In this document: positions 24,872 through 33,090 of the stretch, piece by piece
How the letters are laid out: each line of letters starts with the position of its first letter
How positions within the stretch are numbered: position 1 is the stretch's first letter
The notes under the pieces: model-generated
The model's database searches: none
Seen by the model: only the letters and a program-made list of their open reading frames with translations
What the model was told of the DNA's origin: nothing
Made by a program: the position numbers and the translations under genes
Origin: Massilibacteroides sp.
GTDB lineage: Bacteria; Bacteroidota; Bacteroidia; Bacteroidales; Tannerellaceae
Direction of reading: 5' to 3'
DNA length: 40,643 nt
NCBI GenBank assembly: GCA_028708075.1
Contig: JAQVZS010000023.1
Coordinates: 1-40,643, forward strand

Positions 24872-25720
24872 ATGATGTATTTAAGTAATTATCATAGTCA
24901 CAGCCTTTTTTGTGACGGACGGAGTACTCCGGAGGATTTCGTGAAATTTGCTCTTTCGGCGGGTTTTAAAGCGTATGGCTTTTCTTCGCATTCACCATTG
25001 CCTTTTGAAACAAACTGGAACATGTCGGCTTCCGATCTGACTGCATATTTGGAACATACGGCTTATTTGAAAGAAAAATACAAAGGTAGGATTGAACTCT
25101 ACACGAGTTTGGAAATCGATTATTTGGATGAAACATATAATCCGTCTATTTCTTATTTCCGAGAGATGCCGCTCGATTACCGTATCGGTTCCGTACATTT
25201 AATTCCTGTAGCAAGAAAACTGGTTGAAACGAATATGGTTAGCATAGACGGTCCGTTCGAAGCGTTTGCTAAAGCCGTCGAGATTCATTTCGGTGGGGAT
25301 GTGAAGCGTCTTGTCCGTCGGTATTACGGTTCTTCCATGCGGATGGTGGAGGCGGGGGATATCGATATTGTCGGACATATGGATAAGATTTATATGAATG
25401 GACAGCAATGTGCCGGTTTTTCATTGGACTCAGATTGGTATACCGCTCTGGTAAAGGATTATATTCATCTGATCGCGGAAAAGAATCTGATGGTTGAAAT
25501 CAATACGAAGAATTTGATTCGAAGGCAACATACATATCCGCATCGGATGTTTTTTTCACTATTGAAGGAATTGGATATCCCGGTGATGGTCAATTCGGAC
25601 TGTCATTTTCCGCATTTGGTGAACGACGGGCGGAAAGAAGCGTTTGAACTGTTACATGCATATGGCTTTAAAAGTACGCGCGAATTGATAGGAGGGAAGT
25701 GGACAGACGTTCCACTTTAA
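24872..25720 (+). CDS. PHP-domain phosphatase, histidinol-phosphatase (HisK) type
   Basis: The protein (~282 residues) has the PHP-domain metal motifs NYHSHSLFCDG (first H-x-H), FSSHSPLPF, SLEIDYLDE, IGSVHLI, DIVGHMDK and, near the end, VMVNSDCHFPHLV. This order matches HisK-type histidinol-phosphate phosphatases, which catalyse the penultimate step of histidine synthesis. No other his genes are nearby, so a different small phosphoester is possible. The frame opens with a TTG at 24851 next to the kbl terminator. The ATGs at 24872 and 24875 (MMYLSNYHSH) are the realistic starts because the first metal motif follows at once. Confidence 0.78.
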   Translation: MMYLSNYHSHSLFCDGRSTPEDFVKFALSAGFKAYGFSSHSPLPFETNWNMSASDLTAYLEHTAYLKEKYKGRIELYTSLEIDYLDETYNPSISYFREMPLDYRIGSVHLIPVARKLVETNMVSIDGPFEAFAKAVEIHFGGDVKRLVRRYYGSSMRMVEAGDIDIVGHMDKIYMNGQQCAGFSLDSDWYTALVKDYIHLIAEKNLMVEINTKNLIRRQHTYPHRMFFSLLKELDIPVMVNSDCHFPHLVNDGRKEAFELLHAYGFKSTRELIGGKWTDVPL

Positions 25721-25882
25721 AAACAAATCTATCTCTTATTGTAAGTCTCATTTGTTCGTTTCTAATTGTTTCATTTTATTGGGGGTTATTTCAGCTGAAT
25801 CCATATAAAATTGGTCGCTTGGGCGGTGTAGGTCATCACATATTAGGGTGCATAGTTTGGATACAGAACGTCTGTTTTTGTT

Positions 25883-26186
25883 CTATTCGATTAGTTCAAT
25901 GGTATAACTGTAACTGTATTTTTGTCGTGGAATCGGTACTTGGCTAACGGACTGGCGCCCCATGAATTCAATCCGCCCACTCCACTGGCTGATATCGTAA
26001 TCTTCCCGATAAAAACCATCAGGGATATCGGCCACTTTAGGAACCCAACGAAACTTCCATTTTCCATCGAGCGAGAGGAAATACGGCGACGTGGCATACT
26101 CGTCGTCGATTGCTAATTCCGGAGAAGAGTAGGAGAGTGACGTAGCTCTCGGAGCTTCTTTATTAACAGCAAAAATAAGGGGGGGC
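25883..26186 (-). pseudogene. Relic of a GH2 beta-galactosidase: both ends kept, middle deleted
   Basis: Leftward from 26186, one frame reads PLIFAVNKEAPRATSLSY, then SPYFLSLDGKWKFRWV and DGFYREDYDISQW, the start of the N-terminal domain of large LacZ-type enzymes. Directly after DISQW the -1 frame reads GVGGLNSWGASPLAKYRF, which is the very C-terminal LacZ motif (compare GVGGDDSW in E. coli LacZ). At GACAAAAATAC the reading returns to the first frame (KYSYSYTIELIE, stop), as if one A were lost. Roughly 900 central codons are absent, as are the first codons with any signal peptide. The ~100-codon frame that remains is not a functional enzyme. Confidence 0.85.
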
Positions 26187-26222
26187 AAAAAATCCCGAAT
26201 TGTTTAACCCGGGATTTTTTTT
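26187..26222 (-). terminator. Bidirectional terminator downstream of spt
   Basis: AAAAAATCCCG (26187-26197) and CGGGATTTTTT (26210-26220) form an 11-bp stem with T-runs on both strands. It ends the leftward spt transcript and directly abuts the truncated 5' edge of the beta-galactosidase relic. Confidence 0.88.
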
Positions 26223-26243
26223 ATAATAATATAAATGATTTTT

Positions 26244-27428
26244 TTAAATTAATCCATGCTTTTTGAAAATCGTTTGGATGGCTTCGAGCGCCTGATCCAG
26301 TTGAGCTTTAGTATGGGTAGCCATTAAAGAGAAACGGATCAATGTGTCCTGTGGTGCTACTGCGGGAGAAACTACTGGATTGACAAAGATTCCCGCGTCA
26401 AACAATTCTTTTACGATCAAAAAAGTCAAATCGTTATTCCGAATAAAGAGAGGAATAATGGGGGTTGCGGTGTGACCTATTTCGCAACCCATTCCGCGGA
26501 ATCCGTCTAATGCATAATGCGTGAGATCCCATAACCTTTCGATTCTATCCGGCTCGTTTAGCATAATGTCCAAAGCGGCGTCGGCAGCAGCAGTCGCTGC
26601 TGGCGTATTACTCGCGCTGAATATATAAGAACGGGAATTATGTCTCAGATAATTGATTGTTTCTTTATCTGAAGCGATAAATCCGCCGATAGAGGCAAAC
26701 GATTTACTGAACGTTCCCATAATAAGATCAACATCGTCTGTCACACCGAAATGGTTACACGTTCCACGTCCTTGTTTTCCTAAAACGCCGATGCCGTGTG
26801 CTTCGTCTACCATGATACTCGCGTTGTATTTTTTTGCTAACGCGACGATTCCAGGCAGTTTGGCTATATCTCCTTCCATACTGAACACTCCGTCTATCAC
26901 AATCAATTTGATTTTATCCGGCTCGCATTTTTGGAGTTGTTTCTCCAGCGAGTCCATATCGTTGTGTTTATATTTCAATTTTGTGGAGAAAGATAATCGG
27001 TGTCCTTCGATAATAGACGCATGATCCAACTCATCCCAAATAATGTAATCTTCACGTCCTGTTAGGCAGGAAACAACACCCAGATTTACCTGAAATCCTG
27101 TCGAATAAATGATTGCTTCTTCTTTCCCAACGAATTCGGCCAGCCGTTTTTCCAGTGCGACGTGTATATCCAATGTTCCGTTTAGGAATCTTGAACCTGC
27201 ACAACCTGTTCCGTATTTTTCAATCGCTTTGATAGCGGCTTCTTTCACTTTCGGATGATTGGTTAACCCAAGATAGGCGTTAGAACCAAACATTAGAACT
27301 TTTTTCCCATTTATCTGAACCTCAGTGTCCTGATCGCTTTCGATCATCCTGAAATAGGGATAAATCCCTGCCGCCTTGGCTTTTTGAGGAAGATCGTACT
27401 TTGATAGTTTCTCTTGTAAAAGTTTCAT
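26244..27428 (-). CDS. spt: Serine palmitoyltransferase (sphingolipid biosynthesis)
   Basis: The 394-residue protein is an alpha-oxoamine synthase of the Bacteroidota serine palmitoyltransferase type. It opens with LLQEKLSKYDLPQKAKAAGIYPYFR and has MFGSNAYLGLTNHP, GTGCAGSRFLNGTLDIHVALE, WDELDHASIIEGHRL, IMVDEAHGIGVLG and the PLP-lysine region IMGTFSKSFASIGGF. It condenses serine with a long-chain acyl-CoA to 3-ketosphinganine, the first step of sphingolipid synthesis in gut Bacteroidales. It is paralogous to Kbl 1.5 kb away but differs in N-terminus and substrate-site segments. It is transcribed divergently from a lipid-kinase gene. Confidence 0.9.
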   Translation of the reverse strand: MKLLQEKLSKYDLPQKAKAAGIYPYFRMIESDQDTEVQINGKKVLMFGSNAYLGLTNHPKVKEAAIKAIEKYGTGCAGSRFLNGTLDIHVALEKRLAEFVGKEEAIIYSTGFQVNLGVVSCLTGREDYIIWDELDHASIIEGHRLSFSTKLKYKHNDMDSLEKQLQKCEPDKIKLIVIDGVFSMEGDIAKLPGIVALAKKYNASIMVDEAHGIGVLGKQGRGTCNHFGVTDDVDLIMGTFSKSFASIGGFIASDKETINYLRHNSRSYIFSASNTPAATAAADAALDIMLNEPDRIERLWDLTHYALDGFRGMGCEIGHTATPIIPLFIRNNDLTFLIVKELFDAGIFVNPVVSPAVAPQDTLIRFSLMATHTKAQLDQALEAIQTIFKKHGLI

Positions 27429-27505
27429 ATTAAGTAAAGAGCATATTATTGTCTTAATAATTAAAAAAGAACCTTATTTATACCCAGGTTCAAAGAAAAC
27501 GGATA

Positions 27506-27513
27506 CAAAAATA
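27506..27513 (-). promoter_or_regulatory. -7 box for spt
   Basis: TATTTTTG on the minus strand matches TAnnTTTG, about 80 nt upstream of the spt ATG. No clear -33 TTTG is seen, so this is a moderate call. Confidence 0.45.
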
Positions 27514-27634
27514 CTAAAAAAAACGTATCATGGAGTTTTGTGTAATTTATTTTGAAAGAATCGATGTTGTGGTGACGCTTTTATTGGATAAATGTATTCA
27601 TTATGAATTAGTTTTTTTAGTAGGATAAAAGCAT

Positions 27635-27642
27635 TACTTTTG
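27635..27642 (+). promoter_or_regulatory. -7 box for the lipid-kinase gene
   Basis: TACTTTTG matches TAnnTTTG and is followed by GC, as is common in Bacteroidota. The ATG at 27685 lies about 43 nt downstream. The -33 element is only a T-run. Confidence 0.55.
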
Positions 27643-27684
27643 CGTTTCAAATTTATTCTATAAGTTTATGTTAGGGTGTTGTTT

Positions 27685-28668
27685 ATGGGTGTTGATATAA
27701 TAAAGGTACAGGCGATTATCAATCCGGTTTCGGGAGTCGGATCGAAGCGAAAAATTCCGAAAATGTTGGAAGATGTATGTCGGGCAAAGGGTTGTTTTTT
27801 GTCTGTGGTGTTTACTGAATATGCCGGACATGCGATTGAATTGACTAAAAAAGCGCTGGAAGAAGACTATTCCTGTATTATCGCGGTAGGTGGAGACGGT
27901 ACGGTGAATGAGATTGCCCGAACTATGATTTATTCGGATGCCGTATTGGGTATTATTCCTAAAGGCTCGGGTAATGGACTAGCTCGGGAGTTGCATATTC
28001 CTATGGATGTGAAGCGGGCAATCGACATGTTTATAAAAGGGCATGTGAGGGTTATCGACGCGTGTGATGCAAATGGGCGGATTTTCTTTTGTACTTGCGG
28101 CGTGGGCTTCGATGCGAAAGTAAGTCAGTCTTTTGCTAAAGAAAAGCATCGAGGCTCGCTTACCTATATTAAGAATACTATCGAAGAATATTTGAATTAT
28201 AAGCCCGAACCGTATGAATTATTGATCAACAATCAGACGATTAAGGAAAAAGCGTTTTTAGTTGCGTGCGGTAATGCGTCTCAATACGGGAATAATGCAT
28301 TCATTGCTCCTCATGCGAATATTCAGGATGGGGAGATGGATATTACGCTTTTGTCGCCTTTTACGCCTTTAGATATTGCTCCGCTCGCGATTCAGCTTTT
28401 TACTAAGCAAATAGATCGGAACAGTAAAATTAAGGTGTTTAAGGCAAAGAATGTTTCGATTATCCGCCAACATCCGGGATTGATGCATTTAGATGGAGAG
28501 CCGATAATGGTCGAGAGCCGTATTGATATTTCCGTTATGCCGAAAGCGCTGAAAGTTTTTTCGCCGGAGGTTGTCTCTCTTACTGATGAAGTGAAAAATG
28601 TTTTTGAAGATTTTGCCCGCTTTTTTGAGAATAAATTGCCTACATTTTTAAATAGAAATCTTTTGTAA
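27685..28668 (+). CDS. Diacylglycerol-kinase-family lipid kinase (DagK/YegS type)
   Basis: The protein (327 residues from the ATG at 27685; a GTG at 27676 is less likely) has the DAGK catalytic signature: QAIINPVSGVGSKRK, IIAVGGDGTVNEIARTM (G-G-D-G-T nucleotide loop), LGIIPKGSGNGLARELHIP, and in the C-terminal beta-domain DGEMDITLLSP and MHLDGEPI. Such enzymes phosphorylate diacylglycerol, ceramide or sphingoid bases, or other lipids, with ATP. Its divergent pairing with serine palmitoyltransferase makes a sphingoid or ceramide substrate an attractive but unproved idea. Its 3' end overlaps the convergent trmN6 gene by 29 bp. Confidence 0.87.
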   Translation: MGVDIIKVQAIINPVSGVGSKRKIPKMLEDVCRAKGCFLSVVFTEYAGHAIELTKKALEEDYSCIIAVGGDGTVNEIARTMIYSDAVLGIIPKGSGNGLARELHIPMDVKRAIDMFIKGHVRVIDACDANGRIFFCTCGVGFDAKVSQSFAKEKHRGSLTYIKNTIEEYLNYKPEPYELLINNQTIKEKAFLVACGNASQYGNNAFIAPHANIQDGEMDITLLSPFTPLDIAPLAIQLFTKQIDRNSKIKVFKAKNVSIIRQHPGLMHLDGEPIMVESRIDISVMPKALKVFSPEVVSLTDEVKNVFEDFARFFENKLPTFLNRNLL

Positions 28669-29350
28669 GCGAAATGTATTCTTTCGTATATTCGTGATGC
28701 GCTTTTTCGATTGTCAATTCTTCGGTTTGGCATTCAACTTTTTCACGCGTTAGTTCGACTAATAATCTTTTATATTCACTTTCAGGTTTTGGGCGGATGC
28801 CGGTTTTTCTTTTTATATGAATTTGATGTAATTTGGCCTGGCCTGTCAATTCTTGTTCCTGATCATAAGGTAAAATAATTGCAATTCGTCCTTTCGGAGC
28901 CAGAATTTTCAGGCTATCGGATAATAGGTCTGCCAGCGTCAGCTTATCGTCGTGCCGGGCGATTGTCCTTTTCGGAAAGGGGCTGTGAAGAGAATTATGA
29001 AAATAGGGGGGATTGGATACGATCAAGTCGTATTGTCTGTTGGTGGTTTGGATATATTTTTCCAGTGAGGTATGATGCACGTTGATCTGTCTGTTGAAAA
29101 TGGAGTTGTTTATGTTTTCTTTGGCTTGAATATAAGAGGAGTATTCGATATCGATGGCGTCTATTTTTGCCTCGGAGCGTTGGGCGAGCATTAAAGCGAT
29201 TAATCCGCTGCCCGTCCCGATATCTGCGATCGAACGGCTATTCGAAACGTCGGCCCAAGCTCCTAATAATACACCGTCCGTACCGACCTTCATGGCACAT
29301 TTATCGTGGTAAACGCAAAATTGTTTGAATTGAAAAAAAGGATTCGCCAT
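28640..29350 (-). CDS. trmN6: tRNA1(Val) (adenine37-N6)-methyltransferase
   Basis: The 236-residue protein begins NPFFQFKQFCVYHDKCAMKVGTDGVLLGAW, a hallmark of the YfiC/TrmN6 family. The SAM-binding motif IADIGTGSGLIALMLAQR and the catalytic N6-adenine motif DLIVSNPPYFHNS follow. It methylates A37 of tRNA-Val. A -7 box TATTTTTG lies at 29381-29374. The gene converges on and overlaps the lipid-kinase gene without a terminator between them. Confidence 0.92.
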   Translation of the reverse strand: MANPFFQFKQFCVYHDKCAMKVGTDGVLLGAWADVSNSRSIADIGTGSGLIALMLAQRSEAKIDAIDIEYSSYIQAKENINNSIFNRQINVHHTSLEKYIQTTNRQYDLIVSNPPYFHNSLHSPFPKRTIARHDDKLTLADLLSDSLKILAPKGRIAIILPYDQEQELTGQAKLHQIHIKRKTGIRPKPESEYKRLLVELTREKVECQTEELTIEKAHHEYTKEYISLTKDFYLKM

Positions 29351-29373
29351 ATTGTTTATGCTATTGATCGTGT

Positions 29374-29381
29374 CAAAAATA
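29374..29381 (-). promoter_or_regulatory. -7 box for trmN6
   Basis: TATTTTTG on the minus strand matches TAnnTTTG, 24 nt before the ATG. The -33 element is unclear. Confidence 0.5.
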
Positions 29382-29403
29382 GTAGAATATGTCGTAAAAG
29401 ACG

Positions 29404-29411
29404 TAACTTTG
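29404..29411 (+). promoter_or_regulatory. -7 box for lon
   Basis: TAACTTTG followed by GC matches the Bacteroidota -7 consensus, about 45 nt upstream of the lon ATG at 29456. No good -33 TTTG is at the usual distance, so another input such as heat-shock control is possible. Confidence 0.55.
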
Positions 29412-29455
29412 GCACATTTATTGTTTCCCGTTAATACATATGGATATCGTATAAC

Positions 29456-31915
29456 ATGAGAAAGAAAACGAGACTATTTGATGAAGAATCGTACGACGAT
29501 TTAGACGATAATATTGGTGTGGTAATGCCTATATTGACAGAATGTGATGCAGATGAGGATTTTATGCAGGGGATGGATAAGGTAGGTACGACAGTTCCTG
29601 TTTTACCCCTTAGGAATATGGTCCTTTTCCCCGGAGTAGCTATTCCTGTTGTCATAGGGAGGCCTAAATCCATGAGATTAATACGAGAGGCCGCTCAGAA
29701 GAAAACGCTGATCGGGGTTGTTTGCCAAAAAGAAATGGAGGTTGAAGAACCTGTGTATGAGGATTTGTATCCGACGGGTGTTATCGGTGAAGTTGTTCGT
29801 GTATTGGATATGCCTGACGGTGCAACGACGGTTATCATACAGGGGAAACAGCGTTTTACATTGGACAGTTTATTGGATACGGAGCCTTATATGAGAGGTA
29901 TAATAACTTTGTTGGAAGATGTTTTGCCGGATAAGGGAGATCGCGAATTTAACGTGTTGGCGTCGACGATCAAAGATTTGACCATAAAAATGATCGGGAC
30001 AATACCCAATCCGCCTCGCGATCTTATTTTTTCTATCAAAAATAATAAGAATCTACAATATTTAATCAATTTTTCTTCCAGCAATATTACGAGTGGTGCG
30101 ACAGAAAAACAGCAGCTTTTGCAGATCGATAATTTGAAAGAACGGGCTTATCGTTTGTTGTTTATTTTGAACCGGGAGTATCAGTTGATTGAGTTGAAGG
30201 CGTCCATTCAGTTGAAAACGCATGAGGATATTAACCAGCAACAAAAAGAATATTTTCTGCAACAACAAATCAAGACGATACAGGAAGAGCTTGGTGGCAA
30301 TATCAACGAGTTAGAGATTAAGGAACTCAAGGAAAAGGCAGCGAAAAAGAAATGGTCGAAGGATGTAAATGCCATTTTTGAGAAAGAGATTCGTAAATTA
30401 GAACGTTTGAATCCGCAATCACCGGATTATTCGATACAGACGCAATATGTGCAGACAATTGTTAATTTGCCTTGGAATGAATACAGTAAAGATAATTTTA
30501 ATCTGAAACGCGCGGAGCGGGTTTTGAATCGGGATCATTATGGCCTTGAGAAGGTAAAAGAGCGTATTATAGAACACCTTGCCGTTCTTAAATTGAAAGG
30601 AGATATGAAGTCACCAATTATCTGTCTTTACGGCCCTCCGGGAGTGGGTAAAACGTCTCTCGGTAAATCGATCGCCGAGGCTCTGAATCGGAAATACGTA
30701 CGGGTTTCTTTGGGCGGGTTACACGATGAAGCTGAAATTCGTGGACATCGTCGAACTTACATCGGTGCGATGTCCGGACGTATTATTCAGAATATTCAAA
30801 AAGCAGGGACTTCAAATCCGGTATTTGTTTTGGACGAAATAGACAAGATCACGAATGATTTTAAAGGCGATCCGTCTTCCGCTTTGTTGGAAGTTCTGGA
30901 TCCGGAACAAAACATGGCCTTCCACGATAATTATCTTGATGTTGATTACGATCTGAGTCGGGTATTGTTCATTGCTACGGCAAACAATTTGAATACCATT
31001 TCCCAACCGTTACTTGATCGTATGGAATTGATTGAAGTGAGTGGGTATATCCTCGAGGAAAAAGTGGAAATAGCTGCGCGGCATCTTGTCCCGAAGCAAT
31101 TGGAAGCGCATGGCGTCCCGAAGGAAAAAGTTTCTTTCCCCAAGAAAACCCTGCAAATTATTGTCGAGTCGTATACGCGTGAGAGTGGCGTTCGAGAATT
31201 GGACAAAAAAATAGCGAAAGTGATACGAAAAATAGCCAGGCGGTTTGCTGCCGGCGACGAATCGGAAGTGCATGTAACGCCTGCTTTATTAAAAGAATTT
31301 TTAGGAGCCGAGGAGTATTCGCGGGACAAGTATCAGGGAAATGAATACGCCGGAGTTGTAACTGGTTTGGCCTGGACTGCGGTCGGAGGTGAAATCTTGT
31401 TTGTGGAATCAAGTCTGAGTAAAGGAAAAGGAGAGAAGCTGACGTTAACGGGTAATCTGGGCGCAGTGATGAAAGAATCGGCTATGTTGGCATTGGAATA
31501 TGTTCGTTCGCATGCGAAGAAGTTCGAGATCAAAGAAGAAATGTTTGAAAACTGGAATGTTCATATACATGTTCCAGAAGGAGCGATACCGAAAGATGGG
31601 CCAAGTGCTGGTGTGACGATGGTAACTTCGCTGGTTTCTGCTTTTTCACAACGCAAAGTGAAGCCGAATTTAGCGATGACCGGAGAAATTACTTTGCGTG
31701 GAAAAGTGTTGCCTGTTGGAGGTATCAAAGAAAAAATTCTGGCCGCTAAACGGGCGGGTATTAAGGATCTTATACTTTGCGAAGAAAATAAAAAAGATAT
31801 CGGTGAGATTAAGGAGGCTTATTTAAAAGGACTTTCGTTTCATTATGTGAAAGACATCATGGAAGTAGTTTCGTTGGCTTTGACTGATGAAGTAGTGGAA
31901 AATCCTCTTTTTTAA
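29456..31915 (+). CDS. lon: ATP-dependent protease Lon
   Basis: The 819-residue protein has the three parts of bacterial Lon. These are an N-terminal substrate domain (~45-250, VPVLPLRNMVLFPG), an AAA+ module with Walker A GPPGVGKT (393-400) and Walker B VFVLDEID (~456-463), and a C-terminal protease domain. The catalytic Ser717 sits in KDGPSAGVTM and Lys760 in GGIKEKILAAKR. It degrades misfolded and regulatory proteins in the cytoplasm. The ~45-residue acidic extension before the N-domain (RLFDEESYDDLDD) is usual for Bacteroidota. It stands alone, ending at a bidirectional terminator shared with the DUF5606 gene. Confidence 0.97.
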   Translation: MRKKTRLFDEESYDDLDDNIGVVMPILTECDADEDFMQGMDKVGTTVPVLPLRNMVLFPGVAIPVVIGRPKSMRLIREAAQKKTLIGVVCQKEMEVEEPVYEDLYPTGVIGEVVRVLDMPDGATTVIIQGKQRFTLDSLLDTEPYMRGIITLLEDVLPDKGDREFNVLASTIKDLTIKMIGTIPNPPRDLIFSIKNNKNLQYLINFSSSNITSGATEKQQLLQIDNLKERAYRLLFILNREYQLIELKASIQLKTHEDINQQQKEYFLQQQIKTIQEELGGNINELEIKELKEKAAKKKWSKDVNAIFEKEIRKLERLNPQSPDYSIQTQYVQTIVNLPWNEYSKDNFNLKRAERVLNRDHYGLEKVKERIIEHLAVLKLKGDMKSPIICLYGPPGVGKTSLGKSIAEALNRKYVRVSLGGLHDEAEIRGHRRTYIGAMSGRIIQNIQKAGTSNPVFVLDEIDKITNDFKGDPSSALLEVLDPEQNMAFHDNYLDVDYDLSRVLFIATANNLNTISQPLLDRMELIEVSGYILEEKVEIAARHLVPKQLEAHGVPKEKVSFPKKTLQIIVESYTRESGVRELDKKIAKVIRKIARRFAAGDESEVHVTPALLKEFLGAEEYSRDKYQGNEYAGVVTGLAWTAVGGEILFVESSLSKGKGEKLTLTGNLGAVMKESAMLALEYVRSHAKKFEIKEEMFENWNVHIHVPEGAIPKDGPSAGVTMVTSLVSAFSQRKVKPNLAMTGEITLRGKVLPVGGIKEKILAAKRAGIKDLILCEENKKDIGEIKEAYLKGLSFHYVKDIMEVVSLALTDEVVENPLF

Positions 31916-31932
31916 ACAGAAATGATAGGACG

Positions 31933-31969
31933 AAAAGCCCTGAAGGTTTATACAAACTTCAGGGCTTTT
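31933..31969. terminator. Bidirectional terminator between lon and the DUF5606 gene
   Basis: AAAAGCCCTGAAG (31933-31945) and CTTCAGGGCTTTT (31957-31969) form a 13-bp stem, extended by TTT/AAA around an ATAC loop with one bulged G. It serves both convergent genes. Confidence 0.92.
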
Positions 31970-31981
31970 ATTCGTTATTTT

Positions 31982-32416
31982 TTATTCTTCTTTTTTGTCT
32001 TCTTCTTCAGTGTCTTCCGTGTTTTCAGGAGTGAAATCCGTGATCCCCGCCTCGTTTAAAATATTATACCAGGAAATTAACTTCTTGATATCGCTCGGAT
32101 AAACCCGTTCCCGATCGTAGTCCGGAAGTATTTCTGCAAAATATTGACGTAATTCTTCTGGAGATGCTTTGGATAGCTGTAAACTGGATTTTTCTCCGTT
32201 TTCTTTTTCTTTCAGTTTTGTTAAAACCTCATACAATGGGACTTCAGTACTATCGGTATAAATAGCAATATCGCCTAGCGAGATCACTTTGTCTTTGGCA
32301 TAAGCCGGTATTCTCTTCTTATCTACTAAAGATTCAATGATCAACATGTTCTTTGTGTGGGAAACCAAACGATATAATCCGGGTTTTCCCGAAACAGACA
32401 AAATAGTCTTCAACAT
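31982..32416 (-). CDS. DUF5606-family protein
   Basis: The 144-residue cytoplasmic protein starts MLKTILSVSGKPGLYRLVSH, the conserved N-terminus of the DUF5606 family found across Bacteroidota. A small beta-rich N-terminal part (NMLIIESLVDKKRIPAYAKD) is followed by a helical section (SPEELRQYFAEILPDYDRERVYPSDIKKLISWYNIL) and a very acidic tail. The function is unknown. It follows coaE by 98 bp and has its own -7 box, so it can be expressed apart from the nusB-coaE cluster. Confidence 0.8.
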   Translation of the reverse strand: MLKTILSVSGKPGLYRLVSHTKNMLIIESLVDKKRIPAYAKDKVISLGDIAIYTDSTEVPLYEVLTKLKEKENGEKSSLQLSKASPEELRQYFAEILPDYDRERVYPSDIKKLISWYNILNEAGITDFTPENTEDTEEEDKKEE

Positions 32417-32455
32417 AATTCTTCTTTTTCTTCTTAGTGTTAAACTTTAAGAATG

Positions 32456-32463
32456 CAAAGGTA
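32456..32463 (-). promoter_or_regulatory. -7 box for the DUF5606 gene
   Basis: TACCTTTG followed by C on the minus strand matches TAnnTTTG, about 40 nt before the ATG and just past the coaE stop codon. Confidence 0.55.
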
Positions 32464-32514
32464 CGATAAGGTGTGGAATAAAGAAATAACCCATACGCTA
32501 AAAATGTTTATTTG

Positions 32515-33090
32515 TCAGGAGAAAGATTTAAGTAGGGCGTATATTTGAGGGATGAGAGCCGTTTTGTCGTCGTTATACAAAACGTAGTCGCACCATTCTT
32601 TTTTAATGTTGTCGGATAATTGATTGCGAATACGTTGCCGAACAAGTTCGGCGGATGTTTGATCTCGTTTACACGCTCGTTTGATTCGTAATGCTTCCGG
32701 GGCAAAAATTAAAAGTGTTTTGTCTACGAAAGTGTTAAATCCTGATTCGAACAGTATGGCGGATTCTATAGCACAGACGGAAGAGGTTTGTTGTTTTACC
32801 CAATGTTCAAAATGGCAACTTACTTCCGGATGGATAATTTTATTTACCTGGTTTAGCATTTGTTTATCGTTGAAAATAAGGGTAGCCAATTTTTTTTTAT
32901 TCAACCCTTGCTCCGTGTAAATGTCATTTCCTGCTAAATCACTTAACCCTTTTTTGATAATGGGCGATGTCTCTGTCAATCGTTTGGATTCCACATCGGC
33001 AATATATACGGGAATACCATAAAGTCGGAATAATTCTGACACGATCGACTTCCCGCTACCTATACCGCCTGTTATGCCTATCTTAATCAT
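32515..33090 (-). CDS. coaE: Dephospho-CoA kinase
   Basis: The 191-residue protein begins with the P-loop MIKIGITGGIGSGKSIVSELF, followed by GIPVYIADVESKRLTE and HPEVSCHFEHWVKQQ, the CoaE pattern. It catalyses the last step of coenzyme A synthesis, phosphorylating the 3' hydroxyl of dephospho-CoA. Its start overlaps the end of the ybbR-like gene by 8 bp, so the two are translationally linked. The order nusB-yajC-ybbR-coaE is typical of Bacteroidota. Confidence 0.93.
   Translation of the reverse strand: MIKIGITGGIGSGKSIVSELFRLYGIPVYIADVESKRLTETSPIIKKGLSDLAGNDIYTEQGLNKKKLATLIFNDKQMLNQVNKIIHPEVSCHFEHWVKQQTSSVCAIESAILFESGFNTFVDKTLLIFAPEALRIKRACKRDQTSAELVRQRIRNQLSDNIKKEWCDYVLYNDDKTALIPQIYALLKSFS

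Noticed and set aside
24872-25720. A DNA polymerase PHP domain or error-prone polymerase fragment
   Set aside because: The full protein is a complete stand-alone PHP phosphatase of the usual HisK length, with its final SDCH metal motif.
25699-25947. An 82-codon rightward frame with a hydrophobic stretch that runs into the beta-galactosidase relic
   Set aside because: It starts inside the PHP gene, overlaps the relic on the other strand and has no family resemblance or start signal; the hydrophobicity comes from a T-rich spacer.
25883-26186. A 100-residue intact small protein
   Set aside because: Its parts are the N- and C-terminal ends of one LacZ-type enzyme in two frames, starting at a TTG beside a terminator; it is a deletion relic.
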